Source: Rhodothalassium salexigens DSM 2132
GTDB lineage: Bacteria; Pseudomonadota; Alphaproteobacteria; Sphingomonadales; Rhodothalassiaceae
DNA length: 64,000 bases
NCBI RefSeq assembly: GCF_004341375.1
Contig: NZ_SLXO01000004.1
Location: 186,001 to 250,000 of the forward strand
Direction of reading: 5' to 3'
Shown here: piece after piece, positions 57,500 through 64,000 of the stretch
How positions within the stretch are numbered: the first letter of the stretch is position 1
Layout: the number at the start of each line of letters is the position of its first letter
Position numbers and translations under genes: made by a program
The notes under the pieces: generated by a model
Told to the model about the DNA's origin: nothing
The model's database searches: none
The model's input: only the letters and a program-made list of their open reading frames with translations

Positions 57500-58912
57500 A
57501 TGACCCCATACGACGCCGACCCGTTCGCCCTTGACGACAACCGGGTGCAGCGCACCGTGGACGACGCGCTCGACGGCATGGACGATGGCGAATTGTTCCT
57601 CGAATCGGCCCAGACCGAGAGCCTGATGTTCGACGACGGGCGCTTGAAGGCGGCCAATTTCAACGCCGATCAGGGCTTCGGCCTGCGCGCGGTGACCGGC
57701 GAGACCACCGGCTTCGCCCACGCCAACGAGATCAGCGAACAGGCGATCGCGCGGGCGGCCGAGACCGTGCGTGCGGTCAAGACCGGCCAGGGCGGCCATC
57801 TGGCGCTGCCGCCGACGCGCCCCAACCGGCGCCTCTACCCCGCCGTCAATCCGATCATCGGCCGCGACTTCGCCGACAAGGTGGCGCTTCTGCAAGCGGT
57901 CGACGCCTATGCGCGCGGCCGCGACCCGCGCGTGGTCCAGGTCAGCGCCAGCCTGGTGGGCAGTTGGCGCCATGTGGAGATCCGCCGCGCCGGCCACGAG
58001 CGCGTTCAAGACGTGCGCCCGCTGGTGCGCTTCAACATCCAACTGGTGCTGGAGAAGGACGGCCGGCGCGAGACCGGGTCGGTCGGCTTCGGCGGCCGGC
58101 GCGACTATGCCGACATGTTCGACGATGCGGTCTGGCAGGCCAAGGTGGACGAGGCGTTGCGCATCGCCGGGGTCAATCTGGACAGCGTCGACGCCCCGGC
58201 GGGCGAAATGCCGGTGGTGCTCGGCCCCGGCTGGCCGGGCGTGCTGTTGCACGAGGCGGTCGGCCACGGCCTCGAAGGCGATTTCAACCGCAAGAAGACC
58301 TCGGCGTTCAGCGGCCTGATGGGGCAGCGGGTCGCCGCGCCCGGCGTCACCGTGGTCGACGACGGCACCATGGAGGGGCGGCGCGGCTCCTTGACCATCG
58401 ACGACGAGGGCACGCCCTCGCGGCGCAACGTGCTGATCGAGGACGGCATTCTCACCGGCTACATGCAGGATCGCATGAACGCGCGCCTGATGGGCGTCGA
58501 GGCGACCGGCAACGGCCGGCGCGAATCCTACGCCCACATGCCGATGCCGCGGATGACCAACACCTTCATGCTGGCCGGCGACAAGGACCCCGCCGAGATC
58601 GTCGCCAGCGTCGACGACGGCCTGTTCGCGGTCAATTTCGGCGGCGGGCAGGTGGATATCACCTCGGGCAAGTTCGTGTTCACCTGCACCGAGGCCTATC
58701 GCATCCGCGGCGGCAAGGTGGCCGAACCGGTCAAGGGCGCGACGCTGATCGGCAACGGCCCCGACGTGCTGACCCGGGTGTCGATGATCGGCAACGATCT
58801 GCGCCTCGACGAGGGCGTCGGCACCTGCGGCAAGGCCGGCCAAAGCGTGCCTGCGGGCGTCGGCCAGCCGACCCTCAAGGTGGACAGCCTGACCGTCGGC
58901 GGCACCGCCTAA
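57500..58912 (+). CDS. tldD: Metalloprotease TldD
   Basis: 470-residue zinc protease that works with TldE (PmbA) on unfolded peptides, including modified peptide antibiotics and CcdA. The metal motif is 'HEAVGHGLEGD' and the C-terminal domain has 'YMQDRMNARLMGVEATGNGRRESYAH' (in part 'GNGRRESYAHMPMPRMTN'), 'VNFGGGQVDITSG' and 'IGNGPDVL'. ATG 57500 chosen over a far-upstream in-frame codon. TldE is not encoded in this window. Confidence 0.95.
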   Translation: MTPYDADPFALDDNRVQRTVDDALDGMDDGELFLESAQTESLMFDDGRLKAANFNADQGFGLRAVTGETTGFAHANEISEQAIARAAETVRAVKTGQGGHLALPPTRPNRRLYPAVNPIIGRDFADKVALLQAVDAYARGRDPRVVQVSASLVGSWRHVEIRRAGHERVQDVRPLVRFNIQLVLEKDGRRETGSVGFGGRRDYADMFDDAVWQAKVDEALRIAGVNLDSVDAPAGEMPVVLGPGWPGVLLHEAVGHGLEGDFNRKKTSAFSGLMGQRVAAPGVTVVDDGTMEGRRGSLTIDDEGTPSRRNVLIEDGILTGYMQDRMNARLMGVEATGNGRRESYAHMPMPRMTNTFMLAGDKDPAEIVASVDDGLFAVNFGGGQVDITSGKFVFTCTEAYRIRGGKVAEPVKGATLIGNGPDVLTRVSMIGNDLRLDEGVGTCGKAGQSVPAGVGQPTLKVDSLTVGGTA

Positions 58913-58996
58913 GCCGGGCGGCAGCCGATTGTCCCCGCCGCTGCACACGCCGAAACCCGCCGCGCCACGGTAGCCCAGACCGACCCAGACCAGCCC

Positions 58997-59026
58997 TGGC
59001 AGGTCTTGGCAGGCCTTGGCTGGCTT
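58997..59026. repeat. Three imperfect 10-bp tandem repeats
   Basis: TGGCAGGTCT, TGGCAGGCCT and TGGCTGGCTT follow each other downstream of tldD in the 233-base gap before the next small gene. Just after them, a small A+T-rich island around 59090-59108 (TTTAGTGTAATCTAAAAA) may be that gene's promoter. Confidence 0.5.
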
Positions 59027-59145
59027 GCCCGGCCTGCGCCCTGCACCGCACCGGCGGCGCCGCGCCTGTGGGCGTGCCTTTCCGGCCGATTTAGTGTAAT
59101 CTAAAAAGCGGGCGGTCGCATGGGCCGGCCGGAAAGGAGGCGGCC

Positions 59146-59370
59146 ATGGCGGTCAGTCGGACCGGACCCGTCAACCCGGTCTCGTCGGGTGGACACCAGG
59201 CCAGCGAGTCGGACGGCTCGAAGCGCAAGAAGAAGCGCCAGGACGATGCGCCGAAGGGCCACACCGATGCCGGTGTGCATTTGACCCTGAGCCCGGAAGC
59301 GGTGGCGGCGCTTGAGGCGCAGGCGCGCGACGACGATGGCGACGATGCCGACGAGTCGGATGAGCGTTGA
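59146..59370 (+). CDS. Small charged hypothetical protein
   Basis: 74 residues, not recognised. ATG 59146 follows a very good AAAGGAGG site, which supports real expression. It has a basic centre ('KRKKKRQDDAPKG'), then 'VHLTLSPEAVAALEAQA' and a highly acidic tail (Asp/Glu-rich). The 'V-x-L-x-LS-x-x-A' block is shared with the protein encoded at 59673-60161. No membrane segment. Confidence 0.65.
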   Translation: MAVSRTGPVNPVSSGGHQASESDGSKRKKKRQDDAPKGHTDAGVHLTLSPEAVAALEAQARDDDGDDADESDER

Positions 59371-59388
59371 GCCACCGCGGCAGCACGG

Positions 59389-59549
59389 GTTAACCCAAAG
59401 GCGGATTTTTGGTTAAAATTGTCCGCAATGGGTCGTGCGGCGGGGCTGGCGTCGGTGGCAAATGGCCGATTTTCGGGGAATGTCGCTTAGTGTCCGGCGG
59501 CTTGATCGCCTTGTCGCGCGGATCGGCGTAAGTCCCTTGAATTAACCAT
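59389..59549. promoter_or_regulatory. AT-rich spacer with GGTTAA/TTAACC motifs, possible CtrA half-site
   Basis: The 302-base gap between the two small genes has GGGTTAACCC (perfect palindrome near 59389), GGTTAAAAT near 59411 and TTAACCAT at 59542-59549. TTAACCAT is the half-site form recognised by CtrA in Caulobacter-like bacteria. The last motif lies ~124 bases before the next ATG. No gene or RNA fold is apparent in the gap. Confidence 0.3.
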
Positions 59550-59672
59550 TCCTGCTCAGTATTTTAAAAGCGAGGGTCGATATCCGGCGCTGTGCGCGGC
59601 ACGGTGGGGATCGGCAGCCACCCCGCCCCATGGGCCGAAAGGCGCACGGGGCGAGAGACGAGTGAGGCAAAG

Positions 59673-60161
59673 ATGGCGATTATCAATCCGATGGCCGATG
59701 CGGCGGCGGCGGCGCAAGCCGGGGCCGCGGCGATGCAGCCGGGTCAGCCCAACGACCGCGGCGAAGACGCGCCCGGAGCGGCGTCCGGCAACACCCGCGA
59801 CGGCGGCGTGGACCTGTCTTTGTCGGCGGCGGCGTCGGCCTCGTTGGCCGAGGCGCGCAATGTGGCGGTGACCCCGGGCGAGCAGGGCGCCGGGGCCGAC
59901 ACATCCAACAACCGCGAAACCGCCAACCCGGCTCTGACCGGCCGCGAAGACGATGGCCGCGAGCCGTTTTTCGAAGACGTCGACCTGAGCGCCGGGGCGC
60001 CGGGCGCGCGCGAGGCGCAAGAGCAGGCACAAATCGATGCCCGCGCCGAGCGTGAGGAACGCGGTCGCGACGATGTGGGGCAGGCGGGCTTCACCACCAA
60101 TAATGACGGCAGCGGCGACGCCTCCGCCTTCGACGGCGTCCAGGTGGACGTCTCCGCCTGA
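59673..60161 (+). CDS. Hypothetical acidic, low-complexity protein
   Basis: 162 residues, unrecognised and probably largely disordered: Ala/Gly/Asp/Asn/Gln-rich, with no membrane segment or signal peptide. It contains 'GVDLSLSAAASASLAEARN', which resembles 'GVHLTLSPEAVAALEAQAR' of the small protein just upstream, so the two may be related or recognise the same partner. ATG 59673 follows GTGAGG. It is closed by a good terminator at 60251. Confidence 0.6.
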   Translation: MAIINPMADAAAAAQAGAAAMQPGQPNDRGEDAPGAASGNTRDGGVDLSLSAAASASLAEARNVAVTPGEQGAGADTSNNRETANPALTGREDDGREPFFEDVDLSAGAPGAREAQEQAQIDARAEREERGRDDVGQAGFTTNNDGSGDASAFDGVQVDVSA

Positions 60162-60250
60162 TCCGCGTCTGCGCCTGTAGGCCGGTCGTTCAGGCTCGGC
60201 CGTGCAGCCGGCACGCCGGCACCGGGCGAGCCAGCCTGTTTTCCGCTGAG

Positions 60251-60288
60251 GGCGCCCCGGACCGTCGTTTCGGGGCGCCTTTCTGTTT
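60251..60288 (+). terminator. Rho-independent terminator after the hypothetical gene
   Basis: GGCGCCCCG pairs with CGGGGCGCC around an 11-base loop and is followed by a TTTCTGTTT tract, 90 bases past the stop. The convergent oxyR gene ends at 60298. Confidence 0.75.
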
Positions 60289-60297
60289 GGTGTGGGC

Positions 60298-61242
60298 TCA
60301 GGCCGCCGGCACCTCGGCGGCGATCGGCTGGCCCTCGTGGCAAGCCTGAAGCGCGCGGGCCAGCAGGCGGAACTCGTCCGACCGCGGGCTTGCCTTGCGC
60401 CAGACCAGGCCGATGAGACGCGGTGGCGCCGTGCGGGCCAGCGGCACCGTCTCGATCGCCGTACCGTTCAGGATGCCGCCGTCGATCGCCAGTTGCGGCA
60501 ACAGCGTGACCCCTAAGCCATTGTCGACCATCTGCACCAGGGTGTGCAGGCTGGTCGCCAGGATCGACCGGCTGTGATCCACATCGGGCAGCGAACAGGC
60601 GGCCAGCGCATGGTCGCGCAGGCAATGGCCTTCCTCCAGCAACAGCAGCGTGCGGCTGTCCATGGCGTCGGGGTCGACGCTGGCGGGCAGCGGCGCGCCG
60701 TCGCGCTTGTCGGCGCCGGGGAAGGCGGCGACGAACGGGTCGTCGAACAACACCGCCTCCTCGACCTCGCCGCAGCGATAGGGCAGGGCGTAAAGCACCA
60801 CGTCGAGGGTGCCGGCGTGCAGCCGGTCGCACAGCGTCTGACTGGTTGCCTCGGTCAGGCGCAGCTTGAGCTCGGGATAGGCGTCGCGCAGCGGCGGCAG
60901 GGCGGCCGGCAGAAAGAACGGTGCGATGGTCGGGATCACGCCCATGCGCACGGTGCCGGTCAGCGGGCGTTGGGCGGCCAGCGTCACCTCCACCATCGCC
61001 TCGGCGTCGGCCAGCAGGTCGCGCGCCCGGCGCACCACCTCCTCGCCCAAGGGGGTGAAGAACACGCCGCGCCGGCTGCGCTCCACCAGTTTCACGTCCA
61101 GCACATTCTCCAACTCGGCCAAGCCCGCCGACAGGGTCGACTGGGTGACATGGCACTGTTCGGCCGCGCGCGAGAAATGTTCGGTGTCACGCAGCGTCAC
61201 CAGGTAGCGAAGCTGCTTCAGGGTCGGAAGGTTTATCGACAA
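60298..61242 (-). CDS. oxyR: Hydrogen peroxide-sensing LysR regulator OxyR
   Basis: 314-residue LysR regulator. N-terminal helix-turn-helix 'HFSRAAEQCHVTQSTLSAGLAELE' (in part 'CHVTQSTLSAGLAELE'). The redox pair of OxyR is present: Cys207 in 'EEGHCLRDHAL' and Cys216 in 'AACSLPD', nine residues apart as in E. coli OxyR. On oxidation it should activate the divergent ahpC-ahpD genes 101 bases away. Confidence 0.93.
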   Translation of the reverse strand: MSINLPTLKQLRYLVTLRDTEHFSRAAEQCHVTQSTLSAGLAELENVLDVKLVERSRRGVFFTPLGEEVVRRARDLLADAEAMVEVTLAAQRPLTGTVRMGVIPTIAPFFLPAALPPLRDAYPELKLRLTEATSQTLCDRLHAGTLDVVLYALPYRCGEVEEAVLFDDPFVAAFPGADKRDGAPLPASVDPDAMDSRTLLLLEEGHCLRDHALAACSLPDVDHSRSILATSLHTLVQMVDNGLGVTLLPQLAIDGGILNGTAIETVPLARTAPPRLIGLVWRKASPRSDEFRLLARALQACHEGQPIAAEVPAA

Positions 61243-61343
61243 AACCGATCACCACGATTGCCATTATTAATTTGCTCGATGGATCGTGCCACGGCATAAG
61301 GGGTCTTGCAACAGGCAACGCAACGAACAGAAGGAGACGCGTC

Positions 61344-61895
61344 ATGCTGACCGTTGGTGACAAGCTTCCCGCCTTTTCCCTCAAGGCCGTCTACGACACG
61401 TCGATCCCCGAACCCGATTTCAAGACGCTGGCCAGCAGCAGCGACGAATTGGCCGGCAAGTGGCTGGTGCTGTTCTACTGGCCCAAGGATTTCACCTTCG
61501 TCTGCCCGACCGAGATCGTCGCGTTCGACGACCTGGCCGACGATTTCAAGGACCGCGACGCGGTGGTCCTGGGGGCGTCCACCGACACCGATTTCGTGCA
61601 CCGCGCCTGGCGCGAATCGCATGAGGATCTGCAAAAGGTGACCATCCCCTGGCTGGCCGACAACAAGAAGGAGCTGGCCTCGGCCCTGGGCATCCTGGAC
61701 AAGGAAGAAGGCGTGGCGCTGCGGGCCACCTTCCTGGTCGATCCCGACGGCATCATCCGCCACGTCAGCGTCAATGACCTGAGCGTCGGCCGGAACCCGA
61801 AGGAAGTCATGCGCATCCTCGACGCCCTGCAAACCGACGAGCTGTGCCCGTGTAATTGGCAGCAGGGCGACGAGGTCCTGAAGCCCGCGGCCTGA
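61344..61895 (+). CDS. ahpC: Alkyl hydroperoxide reductase AhpC-type peroxiredoxin
   Basis: 183-residue 2-Cys peroxiredoxin. Peroxidatic Cys54 in 'DFTFVCPTEI'; the C-terminus has two cysteines, Cys168 and Cys170, in 'LCPCNW', the arrangement of mycobacterial AhpC, which is reduced by AhpD rather than AhpF. ATG 61344 follows AAGGAGA. Divergent from oxyR and followed by ahpD. Confidence 0.95.
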   Translation: MLTVGDKLPAFSLKAVYDTSIPEPDFKTLASSSDELAGKWLVLFYWPKDFTFVCPTEIVAFDDLADDFKDRDAVVLGASTDTDFVHRAWRESHEDLQKVTIPWLADNKKELASALGILDKEEGVALRATFLVDPDGIIRHVSVNDLSVGRNPKEVMRILDALQTDELCPCNWQQGDEVLKPAA

Positions 61896-62042
61896 TCGTC
61901 CGGCCATCTTCTCCTCACCGTCGGTCCCGGCCGCCGTCCTCTCCGGGCGGCCGGGGCGGGCGGCGCCCGACGGGCCGGGGCGTGCGCGCTTCGGCCCTTC
62001 TTTCTGACCGTCTAGTTACCCCCCATACACAGCGAGGCCCCG

Positions 62043-62576
62043 ATGTCGATCAAGGATCTCAAGCAGGCGATCCCCGATTACGCCAAGGATTTGCGGCTCA
62101 ACATCTCCAGCGTGATGGACGAGGACCTGTTGACCGAGCAGCAGCGTTACGGCGTCTTCCTGGCCTCGGCGCTGGCCGCGCGCAATGCCACGGTGATCGC
62201 CGCCGCCCGGGCCGAGGCCGAGGCGCACCTGTCCGCCGAAGCGATCGAGGCCGCCAAGGCCGCCGCCGCGATCATGGGCATGAACAATATCTATTATCGC
62301 TTCCTGCACCTGACCTCGTCGGGCGACTACAAGTCGCTGCCGGCCAAGCTGCGCATGAACGTGATCGGCAAGCCGGGCATCGAGAAGGTGGATTTCGAGC
62401 TTTATTCGCTCGCCGTCTCGGCGGTGAACGGCTGCGGCATGTGCGTCGACAGCCACGAGGCCGTGGTGCGCAAGGCCGGCCTCAAGCCCGAACAGATCCA
62501 GGCCGCCGTGCGCATCGCCGCGGTCACCCACGGCGTTGCCCAGACGCTAGACGGCGAGTCGGCCCTGTCCGCCTGA
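62043..62576 (+). CDS. ahpD: Alkylhydroperoxidase AhpD
   Basis: 177-residue all-helical peroxidase/reductase partner of AhpC. The active-site Cys131-x-x-Cys134 is in '[11 protein letters not shown]', with His138 and Glu119, matching residues of the relay described for M. tuberculosis AhpD. It lies 147 bases downstream of ahpC and shares its likely OxyR control. Confidence 0.95.
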   Translation: MSIKDLKQAIPDYAKDLRLNISSVMDEDLLTEQQRYGVFLASALAARNATVIAAARAEAEAHLSAEAIEAAKAAAAIMGMNNIYYRFLHLTSSGDYKSLPAKLRMNVIGKPGIEKVDFELYSLAVSAVNGCGMCVDSHEAVVRKAGLKPEQIQAAVRIAAVTHGVAQTLDGESALSA

Positions 62577-62617
62577 CCGCTTCCGCAGGCCCCCGCCAAC
62601 CCGTCGCCCCGCCGACG

Positions 62618-62649
62618 GCGCCGCGCCTCTCCCGGGCGCGGCGCTTTTT
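62618..62649 (+). terminator. Rho-independent terminator of ahpCD
   Basis: GCGCCGCGCC pairs perfectly with GGCGCGGCGC around a 7-base loop and is followed by TTTTT, 42 bases past the ahpD stop. Confidence 0.9.
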
Positions 62650-62767
62650 GTGCCGTCCCGGTGCGCCTGGGGTAACGCTTTGATTCTAAATAAAAGTCTG
62701 TCAAGGCGCCCTGTAATGGCTACGAGGCTGCGCGGGTAGGCTGTGACGCCGTCACTCGCTCCAAGGC

Positions 62768-62798
62768 AAAAAAAGGACCGAGCGGTAACACCACCCGG
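62768..62798 (-). terminator. Minus-strand intrinsic terminator
   Basis: On the minus strand CCGGGTGGT-GTT-ACCGCTCGG (with G-U pairs) is followed by TCC and seven T residues. No protein gene on the minus strand reaches this site, so it most probably ends a non-coding transcript. Confidence 0.75.
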
Positions 62799-62886
62799 CC
62801 CGAGTCACGACAGCGAGGATAACGTGATTGCGCAGCAATCACGGAGGAGAAGACCCGAGCACCCAGTGCCGGACCATCAAACCCTC
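62768..62886 (-). ncRNA. Candidate small RNA with anti-Shine-Dalgarno region
   Basis: A minus-strand unit of ~119 bases can be read in the gap 62650-62981. It has a promoter at its 5' side, a bulged hairpin (CCGGCAC/GTGCTCGG), a single-stranded pyrimidine stretch CTTCTCCTCC (complement of 62843-62852) able to pair with ribosome binding sites, a perfect 9-bp hairpin (CGTGATTGC-TGC-GCAATCACG, 62823-62843) and an intrinsic terminator with a T7 tract at 62768-62798. This organisation matches many trans-acting alphaproteobacterial small RNAs. It is not matched here to a named family. Confidence 0.55.
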
Positions 62887-62892
62887 ACTACA

Positions 62893-62922
62893 ACAGTACG
62901 CATTTCCGTCATCTAAGGTCAA
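62893..62922 (-). promoter_or_regulatory. Candidate promoter of the small RNA
   Basis: On the minus strand TTGACC (complement of 62917-62922) and TACTGT (complement of 62893-62898) are separated by 18 bases, close to the housekeeping-sigma consensus, and a start near 62886 would follow. Confidence 0.5.
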
Positions 62923-62981
62923 TGATTCAGTGGGCTTTGGCCGCTGGACCCGACGGCGCACCCAGGCTATGACCTTGGCAC

Positions 62982-63965
62982 ATGAGCAATTGCGCGGTTT
63001 TTGATGCCCCGGTGCCCTATGTGCCTCTGGACGCCGAGCGGACCGGCTGGCTGACCGCCGGCGACGGCGCGCAGTTGCGGTATGCGCGGTTTGGGGCCAG
63101 GGCGCCGCGCGGTACGCTGGTGCTGCTGACCGGCCGGACCGAGTATATCGAAAAGTATGCCGATGTCATCGCTGCCTGGGGGGAGCGCGGCTTTACCGTG
63201 TACGCGTTCGACTGGCGCAATCAGGGGCTGTCGACCCGGCCGCTGGACGATCCGCACAAACACCATCTGGCCAGCGTCGACACGCTGGTGGACGATCTGG
63301 ACCGGCTCATGGCGCGCATCGATGCCGACGCCGCCGCCGCCGACCCGGGCCGCGTGCCGGCGCCGCGTCTGGCGTTCGCCCATTCCATGGGCGGCCATGT
63401 GCTGTTGCGCTGGTTGGCGGCCGGCAACAGGCTCGGCAGGCTTGATGGGGCGATCTTGAGCGCGCCCATGGTCGACATTCGCTATGGCCTGCCCAAGGGG
63501 CTGGTGCGCGCCATTGTCGGTGTGGCCGGGCGGCTGGGGTTGGGCGCGCGCTATGCGCCGGGGCAGGGGCCGGCCGACCCGCAGGATCGCCGGGCGCCGC
63601 GCGCCGCGGCGGCCCTGACCCACGACACCGCCGACCTGGACGCCGAAGCGGCGTTTCTCGACGCGCATCCGGCCTACGCGCTTGGCGGTGTGACCATCGG
63701 CTGGCTGCGCGCGGTGCTGGCGTCCACCGACCGGCTGATGGCGCCCGGCGGCGTGTCGGCGATCCATCTGCCGGTGCTGGGCCTGTTGGGCGCCGAGGAG
63801 CGGGTGGTCGACAACCGGGCGGCCGAGCGGCTGATCCGGCGGCTGGCCGACCATCGCCTGGTGACCATCGCCGGCGCCCGCCACGAGATCTGGCGCGAAT
63901 TGCCGCCGGTGCGGGCGCGGATGTGGGCGGCCATTGACGAGTTTCTGAGCGACCGCGCGCTCTGA
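62982..63965 (+). CDS. Alpha/beta hydrolase, lysophospholipase/monoacylglycerol lipase-like
   Basis: 327-residue serine hydrolase. 'LLTGRTEYIEKYADVI' and 'YAFDWRNQGLSTRPL' are typical of the PldB-type group; the nucleophile elbow is 'AHSMGGH' and the Asp/His regions are 'VLGLLGAEERVVDN' and 'IAGARHEIWRE'. No signal peptide, so a cytoplasmic or inner-membrane-associated enzyme. Start ATG 62982 lies within 100 bases of the divergent small-RNA promoter. Confidence 0.88.
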   Translation: MSNCAVFDAPVPYVPLDAERTGWLTAGDGAQLRYARFGARAPRGTLVLLTGRTEYIEKYADVIAAWGERGFTVYAFDWRNQGLSTRPLDDPHKHHLASVDTLVDDLDRLMARIDADAAAADPGRVPAPRLAFAHSMGGHVLLRWLAAGNRLGRLDGAILSAPMVDIRYGLPKGLVRAIVGVAGRLGLGARYAPGQGPADPQDRRAPRAAAALTHDTADLDAEAAFLDAHPAYALGGVTIGWLRAVLASTDRLMAPGGVSAIHLPVLGLLGAEERVVDNRAAERLIRRLADHRLVTIAGARHEIWRELPPVRARMWAAIDEFLSDRAL

Positions 63966-64000
63966 CGATCGCCATGGGTCGGATTGGCGGCGCGCCGGGC

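Noticed and set aside
57141..57503. Open frame of 120 codons between ctaC and tldD
   Set aside because: No ribosome binding site, no family features, mixed composition; the region is better explained as a divergent promoter.
62823..62860. Plus-strand ribosome binding site GGAGGAGAAG before a short frame
   Set aside because: No start codon at a suitable distance; the only nearby GTG gives about 16 codons. The minus-strand small RNA explains the sequence better.

Overview
This is a high-G+C alphaproteobacterial chromosome segment. It belongs to a bacteriochlorophyll-producing (purple or aerobic anoxygenic phototrophic) lineage: it opens inside the puhB-puhC-orf-acsF-puhE-hemA arm of a photosynthesis gene cluster. 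It also carries lptFG, a ctaCD-ctaB-ctaG-ctaE cytochrome aa3 oxidase operon, a DUF2336 protein and ALAS-type hemA, all usual in Alphaproteobacteria. No rRNA, CRISPR array or complete transposase gene was seen. One tRNA gene (tRNA-Ser, GGA) is present.

Layout. 1-4515: tightly coupled photosynthesis genes (several ATGA overlaps) joining reaction-centre assembly (PuhB, PuhC, PuhE), aerobic bacteriochlorophyll synthesis (AcsF) and the first step of tetrapyrrole synthesis (HemA). 4809-6367: modAB without modC. 6440-6527: tRNA-Ser, followed by a lower-G+C accessory stretch (amidase, a MITE-like element, a GFA-family protein) and then a CdtB-like DNase I-fold protein (9069-9818). 9848-18979: minus-strand genes for cobalamin adenosyltransferase, sialidase, MurI, a patatin-like protein, MnmC and a Kef-type antiporter; several overlap by 4 nt. 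19089-27047: gamma-carbonic anhydrase, DUF2336 protein, a winged-helix regulator broken by an amber codon behind a perfect-arm palindrome, flavin reductase, a CSS-like EAL phosphodiesterase, an ECH1-like isomerase and a membrane-anchored alpha/beta-hydrolase that has lost its catalytic triad.

27232-33393: a beta-oxidation unit (MerR regulator with a TTTACGTAAA operator, acyl-CoA dehydrogenase, thiolase, FadB/J-like multifunctional enzyme) closed by a strong terminator. 33444-39176: glycosyltransferase plus a decayed tandem copy, a membrane protein, lptF-lptG, crotonase. 39282-50355: EAL protein, MFS transporter, ettA, DUF2237, mlaA, peroxiredoxin, yqgE, M16 peptidase-thrC. 50399-57138: aa3 oxidase operon with assembly factors (SURF1, CtaG, CtaB) and a small subunit-like gene carrying a hexanucleotide repeat. 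57500-63965: tldD, two small charged proteins, oxyR divergent from ahpC-ahpD, a probable small RNA on the minus strand, and a lysophospholipase-like hydrolase.

The points most worth following are the orphan CdtB-like protein, the triad-less hydrolase fused to a membrane domain, the candidate anti-Shine-Dalgarno small RNA near 62.8 kb, and the nonsense-interrupted regulator. All functional calls come from reading motifs and gene order; no database search was run.
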